A program made the translations under genes and the position numbers. Below are positions 45,942 to 58,412 of a stretch of 64,000 nt of DNA, piece after piece (the first letter of the stretch is position 1; every line of letters starts with the position of its first letter). The notes under the pieces are model-generated. The model was given only the letters and a program-made list of their open reading frames with translations. It searched no databases and was not told the DNA's origin. Source of the DNA: Calycina herbarum (Eukaryota; Ascomycota; Leotiomycetes; Helotiales; Pezizellaceae); NCBI GenBank assembly GCA_001414485.1, contig LLEY01000066.1, positions 124,001 through 188,000 of the forward strand, written 5' to 3'.

Positions 45942-47549
45942 TGGTTGGGAAGGAGCGTTAGGTGACCTGATTGTGAGATTATATGATCTTGGTATTTGGT
46001 TCGATTTTTTGCTCCTGGAAATCAAGTTCTTGGGTTGCTTCAACTTATTGGAATCGACATCCAAATCTGTACATTACCACCAACCCCCTTACGCACCTTA
46101 AAATCATAACTGTCCGTTATCCTAACAATTTTTTTAAGCTCTATTTCAAACATGATTGATCTCGCATCAGTTGTCTTCACTTATGTCATTTTCGCTTTTA
46201 TCTACTGACGGGGTATACTTTTCTTTCTAGCTCAGCCTTGCCTAATATTCTATAAATCAAGTCAAACTTTACAAACTTTACGGGAGGTAATATTCCATAC
46301 GAATGTCATCACAGCGTATCCATGTGAGCTCTTGTCAACGACAGTCAGTCTGCGCAGCTTCAACGAAAGCACGCGAATTATGCAGGTAGTTTTACATGGG
46401 ATGTATGTTCTTGTCCCACAAAATTCAACTTGATTGGTGTGAATTTGATGTTTTAGTTGTCGAATCTCCATTTGCTGTCATCCCCTTTACTACCTCACGA
46501 AAGAATTCCAGAATTACACCGTCAAAAGTGGCTTGTAGTAGTCCAGCAGTCGGGAATATGTATTCAAGAAATCTTGTTGAAATGCAATAGAGCTCAATTA
46601 GTTCCCTAAAATTTGATTGCCTCGTTTCAGGAGATCAATTGGAGATTGAAGGGTTGATTATCGCCAGAACATAGGTTTACTAGCACAAGGTTGATGCTTT
46701 TATCTCAAAACATCCATCCAAACGTGGCAGAGGAGTGTGGTATTTTTACATTAGGCCCCTTTCCTCTGCAGTTCAAGTATCATGATTTAAAATGCCTCGA
46801 GTTTCAAAAGTGGCATGGGCACAGAATCAGTGCCTTCATAAACCTTCCTGCGGGAATACGGATTAGGAAAACGGAGAAATATAGGAGGTTAGGAACGTTT
46901 ACAATGCACAATGTACTTTTAGGGTCTCGTCTGAAGTATCAGGGGTTTCAAGAACAAGTTGTTATAATCGTCTAATTTCTTGAATCTAATTATTTGGCAG
47001 TACTGTTAATCTACTTTTTCTTTACTACTCTTTCTTTACACAGAGATATGAATATTCGAAATGGGAGGTCGGGTATTGATGGTTCTCACCTGAGTTTTCT
47101 CCACTATTTATTCCCCAACCATTGTTCAGTTTTGGAGGTAATGATATCGAGGATGTGACTCGGCCTCGCAACGATATATGATATGACAAGGACAGGCCTC
47201 GTGCTGTTTACTAATGATTGACAATGCAAACAAGGGAACATCGAAGAACTCATGTACAACTGCGGAGACCTTGTCCATGAAAAATGCAATGGCAATGTAA
47301 GCATGAGGTGCGATTAACCTTAAACAGGCGTGCGGGGTGAGCGCTGATGGTTGTCAGCGGGAATGTTCAGCTGCAGAGAGATGGGATGGCGGGGTTGAGG
47401 TGGTGATGGATAACCCAGCCTGTGATGAGACTTCATCTGTGCGACATTCCTCTTTGGGTGTCTTCATCGAAAGAAAGACCGAAGAGAAGTCTTTCATCTC
47501 AGTCTCCGCACTTGTCGACAGAAAACTATTTCATCAGCGCTAATTTCTC
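45942..47549. other. Intergenic, no gene supported
   Basis: Several short frames exist (for example 46691-46975), but none has domain character or a partner exon. CA and TG are normal, so the region is not RIP-altered. It is the last ordinary DNA before the right repeat block. Confidence 0.5.
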
Positions 47550-47651
47550 AGTGTGGGAAATGATTAGATTAGATTAGATTAATAGCCATTAATCTAATCC
47601 AATCAAGGGTTTTTAAGTGTTAATCAAAATCTAATCTAATCTAATCACACT
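47550..47651. repeat. Fold-back of GATTA repeats with AGTGTG ends
   Basis: The left arm runs AGTGTGGG then GATTAGATTAGATTAGATT. The right arm is its complement, ending CTAATCTAATCACACT. The loop is about 45 bp. It resembles a terminal palindrome of a small DNA transposon or MITE. It is followed at 47690-47785 by GC-rich sequence (CCGGGCC, CCGGCCC) unlike either flank. Confidence 0.55.
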
Positions 47652-47789
47652 AATCAGATTAATAATTGATTAACTAATTAATATATACACGTGACCGGGC
47701 CGAGTGTATCGGAGACCGGCCCGCAATCTCGGAGCGGTGTCGGAGTAGCGTTCCGGGACGCCGGGCGCTTAAGCGAGAGCTCCTGAGTA

Positions 47790-49147
47790 CGAAAGGGGGT
47801 TGCAGGAATTCATGGCCACCCCCCCTGTAAGGCGGTGAGCATAATGCCACGCTGTTCTAGCACCTTCTCCTTTCTACCTTAATAGTAATATATCCTCAAC
47901 CTCTTGCTTTAATACAACTATACAACGCAATTACTATGGCACGAGTCTCTAAAACTCTCAGAAAAGAGCACGAAACCCCTCAGCGCGTCCGTTTTCGTCA
48001 TTTAATCGAGCGTGGAGTAAGCCAGAGCTACGCTGCCTCTGAACTTAAGCTTGCAAGAAGCACAGCAAGGCATTAGATCCAGGACCGCGATTCAGATCGA
48101 CGTACTCGGAAACAGAGTATATACAAGCTTGGAAGGCGTCCGATTATATCAGAGGCGAAAATAGAGGAGATAATTCAGTGGATGACAGGCCACTTTGACC
48201 GGCGAGCACTTCCCCTTTAAGAAATCGCGCGAATACATAATATTAAGGCCTCTAATAAAACGATTTTAGCTGCTTTTACCCGTCACGGGTATCACTATCA
48301 CGTCCCTGATTATAAACCCTTCCTTTCAGAAGCTACAAAACGACAGCGATGGATCTTCTTAATTGCGAATTGGGATCGACCAAAAGAGTACTGGCGCAAA
48401 GGCCTTTACTACGACGAGACAACTATCCAGTCTAATATGCGCCGGCGGTTGAAAATCTTACGACAAAGAGGGGAGCGTCGACGCCTCGATTGTATCTAAT
48501 TCAAGTTTATAAGTAGAAGGACGTCGATATACTACGTAGCTGCTATTGGGTATAACTTTAAGAGTAAGCTTATAATTCTATCGACAGAAGGAGAGGGCAA
48601 GGGCTTTACACAGAAGAAGTACGAGGCACAAATTCTACGAGGGCTTTTAGGGGATATTTATAAGGAACGACATAGTTAAAAAATGGGAGAATTCTATACT
48701 GCTAACGACTACTTTGTTGTAGAGGATAGGAGTAAGGTCTACGGTAAGAAGGATATAAAGAAGAATTAGGGTCTCTGTAATAAGACACAGGTGGAATGCT
48801 TTATATACTCGATTAATTGGCCCCCCTCGTCGCCAGATTTAAATCTAATTAAGAATGTGTAGAGGATTTTAAAGCAAAAGCTCCGGAATAGGAAACCGTA
48901 CAGCGGGTGGTCTTTAAAAGACCTCCAGGAGGCAGTACTTGATATTTGGGATAATGAGATTATAGTAGAGGACTTTAATAAGTATATAGACTCCCTTCCA
49001 GAGAGACTTGAAAAAGTCAGATTCCGGAAGGGTGTACAAACTCATTAGTAGAGTATTAAAGCAGCATGTAAATTATACCTATTTTAGATGTCTTAGCAAT
49101 AGCAGAAAACATAGAGGGTGGCTATGAATTCCTGTAACCCTCTTTCG
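47790..49147 (+). mobile_element. Tc1/mariner element with TA duplication
   Basis: The terminal inverted repeats begin CGAAAG(G/A)GGGTT(G/A)CAGG and extend about 31 bp (through AATTCAT(G/A)GCCACCC). TA flanks both ends (47788-47789 and 49148-49149). The element is 1358 bp. Repeat differences are G/A transitions, as RIP gives. Confidence 0.92.
47936..49048 (+). pseudogene. Tc1/mariner transposase, RIP-inactivated
   Basis: Starts MARVSKTLRKEH with an N-terminal helix-turn-helix (RGVSQSYAASELKLARSTA). The first catalytic region YYDET is present (about 48412). The second is FVVEDRSKVYGKKD (about 48720). The third, in NWPPSSPDLNLIKNV, has Lys where the catalytic acid belongs, a GAG-to-AAG type change. 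At least six in-frame stops, mostly TAG, interrupt it. The DDE transposase would bind the inverted repeats and cut at TA. It is clearly dead here. Confidence 0.9.
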
Positions 49148-49389
49148 TACTTTATTTACTACGTAACTTCTTTAATTATAGTCTTAATAAATTAGTTATT
49201 AATTATATAATAACAAATATATAATAATAAATATATAATCTTATTATATATAATTAGTAATATTACTAGTTATTAGCTTTATCAGCCTTATAAATACTTA
49301 TATAACGTGGTTTATTACTAAGTAGTATATATTACCGAGTAGTGTACTTCCTTCTACTTTACTACCTACTAACTTTAATACGCGTTTTC

Positions 49390-50750
49390 TTAACAACTAA
49401 CTATAGAAATCTAAACCTAAGAAGTATAAATTATTCTAGCTATTAAGGCTATTTGAACATCTAAAAAACTTAGTTACTACTCTACTATAAAAATCTATAA
49501 AGTCTTTAAAATAACACTTTAATATAGAATAGCTAGTTAAACTTATTACCTTGAAACTAAACCTAATTATTATAAATTAAACGACTTAGAGAAGAAGACA
49601 CTTGTTTAATATATACTTAATCTAGATATAAGAGGATTTATACCTCGACTAGCTAGTATAGAAGATATAGCGAATTATATTCTTAAATCGTAGAGAGGAA
49701 AACACGTTAGTAAGCTCTAGGTATATCGATTTATATAACGTCGACTAGAATTAAAGACGTATTTTAATCGTATTTACGACTTTTAAAGAGCTTTATACGA
49801 AGATCTAGAGCTTATTAGTATATAGTTTCGACTTATAGAGAATATAAGAGTAAAATATAGTATTTTAGACTACGACTTTTATAACTTTAATAAGACAGGG
49901 TTTATAATAGGAATTATCTACCTAGTAATAGTTATAACTCGTACTAATCGATATAGTAAAAGTAAGATAGTTTAGCCTAGTAATTAGAAATAAGCTATAG
50001 TAATTACTTATATTAATAGTAAGAGTTAGGATATACCTCTATTTTTAATAGTTTAAGAGAAGAATTATCTCGCGAATTAGTATACTAAGAGCGGCCTCTT
50101 ATATAACTAGGTTATTAAACCTATAAGTAATAAATAGACCGATAATAAGACAGGCTTAGAATAGCTATAACACTTTGATAAATATACTCGTAGTTACGCG
50201 AAAGAGCTATATTAAATACTAGTATTAGATAGATATAAGAGTTATAAATCAGCTATATTTTAAGAGTATTATAAAGCTAATAATATTATTACTCTTTACC
50301 TACCTTCTTGTTCCTCTTATTTAACCTAGCTACTCGATATTAGATGTTTTAGTATTCTTAAACATATATATAAGTATTAAATTAAGACCTTTATTAAAGC
50401 TTATATCAACTATATTACTAAGGTCGAGTTCTTTTTAGCTTTTTACATAGCTTATAAGTAATTAATAATAACTTAAAACGTCTAGGCTAGATTCTATAGA
50501 GCTAGCTTAGTATCTTTTAATCCCTAGGCTATAATATTAAAGCTTAATATCTAATTATAAACTCCTATACCTACTAGATCTCCCTCTACGGCTACTAACT
50601 CTTAGGTCTTATAAACCTCTTATAACCTAATATTATAAATCACGTTTTACGTAGTAAGTAGTCTAGATAGCGCTCTAATAGAATAAGATATAATATCTAG
50701 GAAATAGAAGATAATATAGGAGAGAATCTATAGTAAGGAAGATACTTAGG
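49390..50750 (+). pseudogene. Pogo/Fot1-type transposase, RIP-inactivated
   Basis: Plus-strand frame with many TAG/TAA codons. A CENP-B-like HTH segment (LNDLEKKTLV ... GFIPRLASIEDIANYIL) precedes the DDE core: FNKTGFIIG (first Asp reads Asn), then HFDKYTRSYAK ... ILVLDRYKS, then NNIITLYLPSCSSYLT, the standard Fot1/pogo order. I could not define terminal inverted repeats, so element ends are approximate. The next segment (50800-50875) is short palindromic GCGATATAAGCGATAT sequence. Confidence 0.8.
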
Positions 50751-50799
50751 ATTCTAGGATCTTACTATTAGATTAATATTAGGAATTATATAATATATA

Positions 50800-50875
50800 T
50801 CGCTTATATTACTAGGCGATATAAGCGATATATTAACAGCATCGGCGAGCGATATAAGCGATATAAAAAGAATAG
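50800..50875. repeat. GCGATATAAGCGATAT palindromic repeats
   Basis: Three copies of GCGATATAAGCGAT-type sequence, one inverted (ATATATCGCTTATATTAC), lie between the pogo remnant and the truncated LTR. They may be the eroded end of one of the neighbours. Confidence 0.45.
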
Positions 50876-50877
50876 AA

Positions 50878-51083
50878 GGTTCTATATAAGACTAGTATAT
50901 CTGCTATTAGATAAGAGCTTCGTACTTAACTTTAGTTATTAATCTTATTATTTTATTTAATATCTTTAATATAAGTAACGAGTTTACTTCTAAGTAAACA
51001 ACCTAGTATATCTATACTTCTTACTTATATACTAACCTTCGAGACTTAGTTATCTTTATTTAGTTTATTTAAGTTTTATTATA
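50878..51083 (+). repeat. Truncated 5' LTR of element D
   Basis: The sequence is the reverse complement of the first ~205 bp of the element A LTR. The outer part of the LTR is missing at 50878. The orientation agrees with plus-strand coding downstream. Confidence 0.85.
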
Positions 51084-51149
51084 CTTTAAACACCTGCTTA
51101 GAAGTTTAGTCGCTATAGCTCTAGCAACCCCCGCCGTAGCTAGCTTGAA

Positions 51150-54100
51150 TACTAGTCGAGTTAACGTCGTAGGAACATCTAGAAGTACTACTAGAAGAAC
51201 ACCTACTAGTATATAGTTACCTAGGAACGACGATAATATTAGTATACTAGACGCTCTCGAGCTTTATAAGGTCGAAGTACTTAAGTCTATTAAAGTTAAG
51301 ATACTAGACACGTATTATAGAAAGTATAAGAAACTTAACTTATTCCTTCTCTAAATAGATATCTACTTTAACTTTAATTCTAATAAATTCAAAAGCAACT
51401 ATAATTCGTAAACTATCTTTACTATCTTCTACTTAAGAGGATTAGTATTAGAATAGGCTTAGCTATACTTTAAGGATTTCTTTAAGAATAAGAATAAAAA
51501 TAGAAAGATAGAATTAACTAAGATTATATTTAAATCTTAGAGAGGATTTAAGATAACTATTAGAAAAGTCTTTAGAGACTTCGACGTTATCTAAACCGCT
51601 ATATATAAGCTTTTAAACTTACGCTAAACTAGATTAGTAATAGATTATACTAATAAATTCTAACGTTATAAAACGAAATCGAGATAGAATACTATTACTT
51701 TTATAGAACTTTTCTATAGAGAATTAAAAGTATATATCTATAAAGAAATAGCTAAATAGAATATATAGTTCTTAACTATTATAAGTATAATTAAGAAGGT
51801 CGTCTAGCTAGATAATCGCTTATATAAATTTAAGAAAAGTAACTCTAGTTATAGAGAAAAGAAAAAAGAGTTAGAAAAGTAGAAACACTCTCGTATTACA
51901 TATAGTAGAGAGACGAACGCTATATAGAAGAAAACCTTTCTAAAGAAAGAGAGACTTTTCTAAGAAGAGCGAAATCGTTGATATAAGTAGAACTTATATT
52001 ATAACTATAGCCTCTCCGGTTATAGAGTAAATAAGTATAGTAAGAAGAAAGACTCTAAAGAGAAAAAACAGGTTAACGCTATAGTTTAAAAGGAAGTAGC
52101 TTTACTTAATAAAATTAAACTTATAGATAAAGAGCTTAAAGCTAGAGAATATAGTACGTAGATTAAAACAGACGCTATAGATATAATAGCATACGTTATA
52201 TATCTATAGCTAAACAAAGGAATTAAGTTATAAGTTAGTAAAGTTTAAGATACTAATAATAATAGAGATCTGTTACTTAAAGAATATTATAATATATAGT
52301 TAGAAATAGATTACGAATTACCTCTTTAAGTAGAATATAAATCGCTACTATTAACAAGTTTATTAGAGTTATTAGAATTAGTATCTAACTCGTTAGAAGT
52401 AGATCTAAGAATATATAAGCTTAAATAAGACGAGATATAGGTATTTATTAGAACTTTTAAGAGAGGAAATAGATAAGTATATATAAAAAACTAGAAACCT
52501 GATTTTTAGAGTCTATATTCTACTTAGGGAATTAACTCTATAGTTTTAATAATCTATATAATTGTTTAAAATAAACTAGATTAAGTAACGATAGTTAGCC
52601 TTATTACTAGAAGAGAAACCACCGAATTCAAAGAACCTAGACTAGAATAGACAGTGCTAAACGACTACCTAGAGAAGAGAGATTTATAGACAGTTACTAG
52701 TCTAAAAGATAATATCGCTAAGTAGAAGTAGTATTACCTAGAAGGATTTAATAAATATAATAGATATCTAAAGTCGGACATTACTATCTATCTACCTAGT
52801 TAAGACTATAGATTAGAAATTAACAGAAGATATTAGATATTAAGAGTAGAGAAAGGAATAGTAATATTATTTAAAAGATTAGAAGATTAGTAGATATTTA
52901 GAGTTATTTAAGTAAACCTCTAGACTACTCTAATCTAAGAATTTTACTAACTAAAAGAAGGTAAATAATAGGTTACTAAAAGCTTATAAGAAATAACTGT
53001 TAAATAGGTTTAGTATAAACCACGTACTACGTTAGATTAGTTAATAGAAAGATATTTTATTAGAACTCTTCTAGAACCTAAGAGAACTATAGAAGATAGT
53101 CTAATTTATAAGGTAGCCTTTTCTAATAATAAAAAGATAATATTCTTTCTAAGCTCTTTAAAGAAAGATAATAGTAAAAGAAGATTTAAGATTTACTATA
53201 TTAAACTAGAGATAAGTATACTAGAGGCTACTTTAGAGTATCTATATATAAGAGAACTATAATCTATAGAAACTATTAAGGAAACCAGTTATAAATAGGT
53301 CTAATATAGATGTAGAAACTTACTTAAATAATTTACTAGAAGGACTTCTAAGACGATAGAAATCATAGAATACTAGTTAGTATATAAGGTAGTATACGCG
53401 GACTAGGAAAGAGTAAGATTCTTTCTATAGTATAAAAGTAAGAAAGAACGAAAATATAACTAAGAAAACCGATTCTTCAAAGTCTAATATATTAAAGCAA
53501 AGTTAGACACTACTTTAAGAGAAAGATAGTTAGTAGTAACTACGAAAATATAAGAGAAGAAGTTATAAGTTATAATAGACTTAGGAGTAATAAGTAACTT
53601 TATTTCTCTAATAGCTTTAAAGAAGCTAAACGTCCTAGTTAAAGGTATAAAGCTATACTATCTAGAGATAGTTAATAGAATAGATATTATATACTAGAAT
53701 AGAGTTATTAATTAGTAGACTATTCTAATAAAAGTTAATATTAAAGAATACTATTTAGATATATAATTTAATATTATTAAGATAGGAAGTAAGAAAGTAA
53801 TACTTAGTATACTATAGATTAAAGAATATAATCTAGATATTAACTAGAAGGCTTAGAAAATAACCTTTAGTTAATATAATTATATAAGTTTGTAATTATA
53901 ACTATAAAGCTAGAATAAGGTTAGTACTACCTCTTCTAAGACGCTAGAACACCTTGTCTAGGGTCTTTCACAGGTTAGTAAAACAGCTGATAACGAAATA
54001 CCTATATAGTATAGAAAATTTAAGACCTTGTTTAAAAACCTAGAAGACTTATAAGCCTTACTAGAACATCGCTTATAGGATTATATAATTAAATTAAAAG

Positions 54101-57100
54101 AGAGTTATTATTTCTTAAAGTAGAAGCTTTAGTTATATAACTAGAAAAGCTTTTAAAGAATAGAAAGTTATATAAGAGAAGGTATTAAGAAGAGATATAT
54201 TAGGAAATCTAAGTTACTAATTATCTTAAATATACTTATTATTAAGAAGAAAGACGACCTAGAAGAGAGAGTATATATTAATTACTAAGAAGTAAATTAT
54301 ACTATAGTTAAAGATACTTATCCGCTACTACCTAGCTAATACTTATAGAATAAGTTAAGCAAAGTAGTACGATTTATAAAACTAGATTAACGAAACGCTT
54401 ATAGACTTATATAAATAAAAGTTAGAGATAAATAGAAGATAGTATTTATCTTACTATTAGGTCTTTATAAATATATACTTATACTATTTAGACTATATAA
54501 TATACTAGCTATATATTAGAGATAAAATAATAATATTTTAGAAGATCTTCTAAGAGTAATAGTAATCTATTATCTAGATAATAGATTAATCTTCTTAGAA
54601 AAAGAAGAAGAATATAAGAGATATATTAAAGAAGTTCTATAACAACTTATAAAAGTAAACTCTTAACTAAAACTCTTAAAATACAAGTTTAGAGTAACTC
54701 GAACACTTTTCCTAAAATAGGTATTTAGCTTAGAGAAAATAAAAATAGATCTAGTAAAGATCTAAGACATCTTAAACTAGAAATTACTAGAGAATATCAA
54801 GGATATATAGTTCTTTCTTAGATTTATAAATTTCTACTATCTATTTATTTAAGACTATATAAAGATTACTAAACTAATATTAGTACTAGTAAAAAAGACT
54901 ATTAAATTCGGTTAGAATAAATAGACTAAGAATACTTTTTAGAAAATTAAATAAGGTTTAACGTTATCTACAAGCGAGTGTAACACATAAGTGAATATAA
55001 TACGGAATCGTACTACTCTAATAAAAATAATAATTAACTACTTATAACAAATAAAATTAATTAAAACTACTCTAATTCCTCTTCTTTAGATATATTAATA
55101 TTAATTTCATAGATATATATATTATAACTAGTATTACTACATCGTTTATAGCGTCGTTCTCTTAGTCGGAGTCTAGTAGCTACCTCTCTCTCTTTATCCT
55201 CTTCCTGTTATATAGTACTCTAGATATCCTTCTAGGATAAAAGGTTCTGTCTCTCTTATAAAGTTAGTATTCCTCTTTGATAGACACGTGTCTTTCTAGC
55301 TCTTCGACGCTTGCTTAGGGTTTGATTTACCTCTTAAAGGTCCTAGACCTCTGCCTTTAATAATATAACCTAGTGTATTATCTTATATACCTCTTTTGTA
55401 AATTAGTTAATTACCTAGAAAATTAAAGTCGGCGAGCTGTTTTAATATATAGAAATACGGGATTTTAGGAATTTAGATTATAAAGTCGCTTTAATTAGGT
55501 TATTCGAGGTCTTTAAAACCTATAGAGGTAGGTTAATAGCTGATTTAGAGAGTATTAGTATATGTGGCTTAATATCTAGTAGAGATATTATACTTCTTAG
55601 ATTAAATAGAATAAGCCTAGCTCTTCGGAAGCTCTCTTAAATATTTACTAGCGTTATAGCTTACTAGAAGGCGGTATAGAAAGCAGGTAAAAAGTTGGCT
55701 TTTGTAATATATATAATATATCTCTGTATTATACCTTTAATATACCGTCTATATACCTGCTTTAGTAGGCTAAAACAACTAATATCGAGAGGCTAAAGAA
55801 GGTGAGACGAATAAGGAGGTATATAGAGGGTAATAATATTATTCTCTTTATAATAAAGCTTAAAATCTATTAAGTAGTAGCTCTTATAGCTGTCGAGGAT
55901 AAGTAGACGGTATATCCTAGTTATCCGACCTCTAGTATACTCGTTGAAGTGCTAAAGCTATTTAAGACCTCTTTTATTTGTTATCTAACTGTTATCGCTT
56001 ATAGTAATACGCTAGTTCTTTGGTAATTTACTATTTTCATACTATAGCGCGAGGTAGTATTTGCTAGCGACGATAATAAACGAGGGGACTACGTAGCTAT
56101 AGGAACTAATACTCTGAATAACTATAACCTATTCTCTATTACCTTACTAAGCTATTTTCGGCCTTCTATGTCTTTTAGTGCTTGTAACTACTATTTCTGT
56201 CGAGATAATACCTATTATAAATCCCGTCTCGTTAAAGTTGTAGATATCTTTATCTTAGATACTATATTTAGTAGTTATATTTTAAACTAGTTAGAACTAC
56301 GTAGAAATCGTATTAAGGTCTTCGTATTAGGCTCTCTAGTAATTATACTTCTGATAAAGACACGTTTATAAGACTTATTATCGCTTTATAAAGTTAGAAG
56401 CCTAGTTTCTACTAATAGGTGCCGTGTTACGGTTATAGAGTAGTCGGTTCGCTATATCTGTTATACTAGTAAGTCTAGGAGGAAATACGCGTGTATTAAG
56501 GTCGAGGATATATTAAACTATTACTAACTTCTCTAGATCTATAAGCTTTCGAGATTTAGGCGTAGAATCGCGTTATAAAGGTTAACTATGTCGTCGGCGA
56601 CCTAGTGTACTATAATCGACTCTATAGATTATAGCAGCGGCTCTAGCGCTTAAATTACAGTTACGATCTATAGCCTGACTAGCTAGGAGAATTTTCCTTT
56701 CGTCGCTTTTATTTTACATCGTTAGTTATAGTAGTATTCGAGTTTTAGTTAGAGTAACGTGTCTAATATAATTCCGTATTATATTTACTTATATATTATA
56801 CTCGCTTATAGATAACGTTATAGAAAAACCTATTCTATATAATTTCGATATAAATAAACCTAGTATAATCGAAATAGACGTCTTAGATATAGTAGTAGAT
56901 ACGATTTACTTATAACTAAATAATAAAGAGAAACTTATATCTATTATATATTATTCTAAGATATTTAATCTAGTATAATAAAACTATAGTATCTTTGATA
57001 AAGAATTAATTACTATAGTATTAGCTTTAGAATACTAGAGAATCTATTTATAGCTAGTAAAATACTAAGTTATAGTTTTATCTAACTATAAGAACTTTAG

Positions 57101-57950
57101 AACGTTTATAATAACTAAGAAACTTACGACTAGATAGTTAGCTAGATAGTTAGAAATATTAAGAGAGTTTAATATCGTTATTCGATATATAAATAGAATA
57201 TTAAATACTCGAGCTAATACTCTTAGCTAGAAACCTGAGTATAAGAGAAACAAAGAGTATAAGAAAATTATAATCTTAAAAACTCTTAAGAATAAGAACT
57301 TAGCCTTTATAATTTATAAAATCGCTATTATAAAAGATAAAGATCCTTAGTAAGAAAAGATATAACAGGTATAGAAAAAGAATCGACTAGAGTTAGCTGA
57401 ATAGAAAGATATACTATCTAACCTAGTTTAGAGAAGAGATTTCGCCGATATTTACTATACTATAAATAAGCGTAATAATAGAGAAAGATATAAAAACGGA
57501 AAGTTATAAGTTCTAAAGTTATATATAAGAGAATTTATTAAAGAATATTATTTAGTACTAGCTTATAGATACTAGAGAGTTCGTCGAACTCTTTAAAGAA
57601 TAAGATAATACTACTATATTAATCGATTATCTACGTTAGTTAAAGAAGTAATAGTAGAATATAATACCTATACTAGGAATAAGGCTTCCTACTATACTTC
57701 TTATAAATAGATAAATACTACTCTAATACTACGAATACCTTAGAAATTAGTATCTTAGGATTTTATTATTAAACTACTAAAATCTAAAGATCTAATAATA
57801 GGAGTTAAGTATAACTCGATCCTAGTTATTATAGAATAACTTATAAAATATATAGTTTTAGTACTATATATAAAGTTAAGTATAGCTAAGGAATTAGTAT
57901 TCGTATTCCTTAAAGAAGTAGTCTTAAGATATAGACTACTAGAAGAAATA
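51150..57950 (+). pseudogene. Element D gag-pol (disrupted and truncated)
   Basis: Gag comes first. A zinc knuckle at about 51985-52035 has two Cys reading Tyr. A protease-like VIIDLGVISNF lies near 53570. The RT is at 54200-54900, with YLDN in place of YLDD near 54570. The Fot1 insertion follows. RNase H at about 56860-57240 has FDKELITIVLALEY. Integrase starts with a zinc-binding region near 57550 and is cut at 57950. Stops are RIP-type throughout. Confidence 0.82.
54961..56818 (-). mobile_element. Fot1/pogo-like DNA transposon inserted in element D
   Basis: 1858 bp. 48-bp terminal inverted repeats begin ACGTTATCTA(C/T)AAGCGAG and end at ATAATACGGAAT (54961-55008 and 56771-56818), with TA on both sides (54959-54960 and 56819-56820). 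Removing it restores the sequence found in intact copies near 3945 and 60715. The minus-strand transposase shows FNEYTRGR ... IYRLLILDSYKSY, then NNIITLYIPPYSSHLL, the pogo/Fot1 DDE order. It contains several RIP stops and Asp/His-to-Asn/Tyr type changes. Confidence 0.9.
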
Positions 57951-58412
57951 TATAACGAAACTCAAACGAACTAAACAAAGATAACTAAGTCTCGAAGGTT
58001 AGTATACAGGTAAGAAGTATAGATACGCCGGGTTGTTTACTTAGAAGTGAACTCGTTACTTATATTAAAGATATTAAATAAGATAATAAGATTAATAACT
58101 AAAGTTAAGTATAAAGCTTCTATCTAATAGCAGACGTGCTAGTCTTATATAGAACCTTTCGTTTATATTAGAGTCCTACTTAGTAGAAGTCTCGAAGATA
58201 GAGTCCGACTCTATTTCTAAGGCTTCTTAAAACTAGACTCTATTACCTAACTACTTCTAACCGAGTTATATAATATAACTATAATAAGATCCTAGGATTA
58301 TATATCCTACTATATCTAATCCTTTCTTCTTTCTAGGGTTATAATAGTGCTCGTCCTATTAGAGCGTCGCCTAGACTTTACTTCGTTACGTACTAGCACG
58401 TGATTCGTAACA
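57951..58412 (-). repeat. Element E 3' LTR
   Basis: 462-bp copy of the A-family LTR (TATAACG ... GTAACA), same orientation as in A. The partner LTR lies beyond the window. Confidence 0.92.

Larger units (their letters stand above)
50878..57950 (+). mobile_element. LTR element D: A-family chromovirus, truncated at both ends
   Basis: The plus-strand gag-pol is of the same family as A and E. It has lost the outer 5' LTR, and it stops inside integrase where the LTR of E begins (57951). It is interrupted by a Fot1-like element at 54961-56818. Without that insertion about 5.2 kb of the element remain. Confidence 0.85.

Noticed and set aside
46691..47543. Frames of 66-94 codons between the dioxygenase gene and the right repeat block
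   Set aside because: No domain, no codon-use signal and GTG-type starts in part; not supported as genes.
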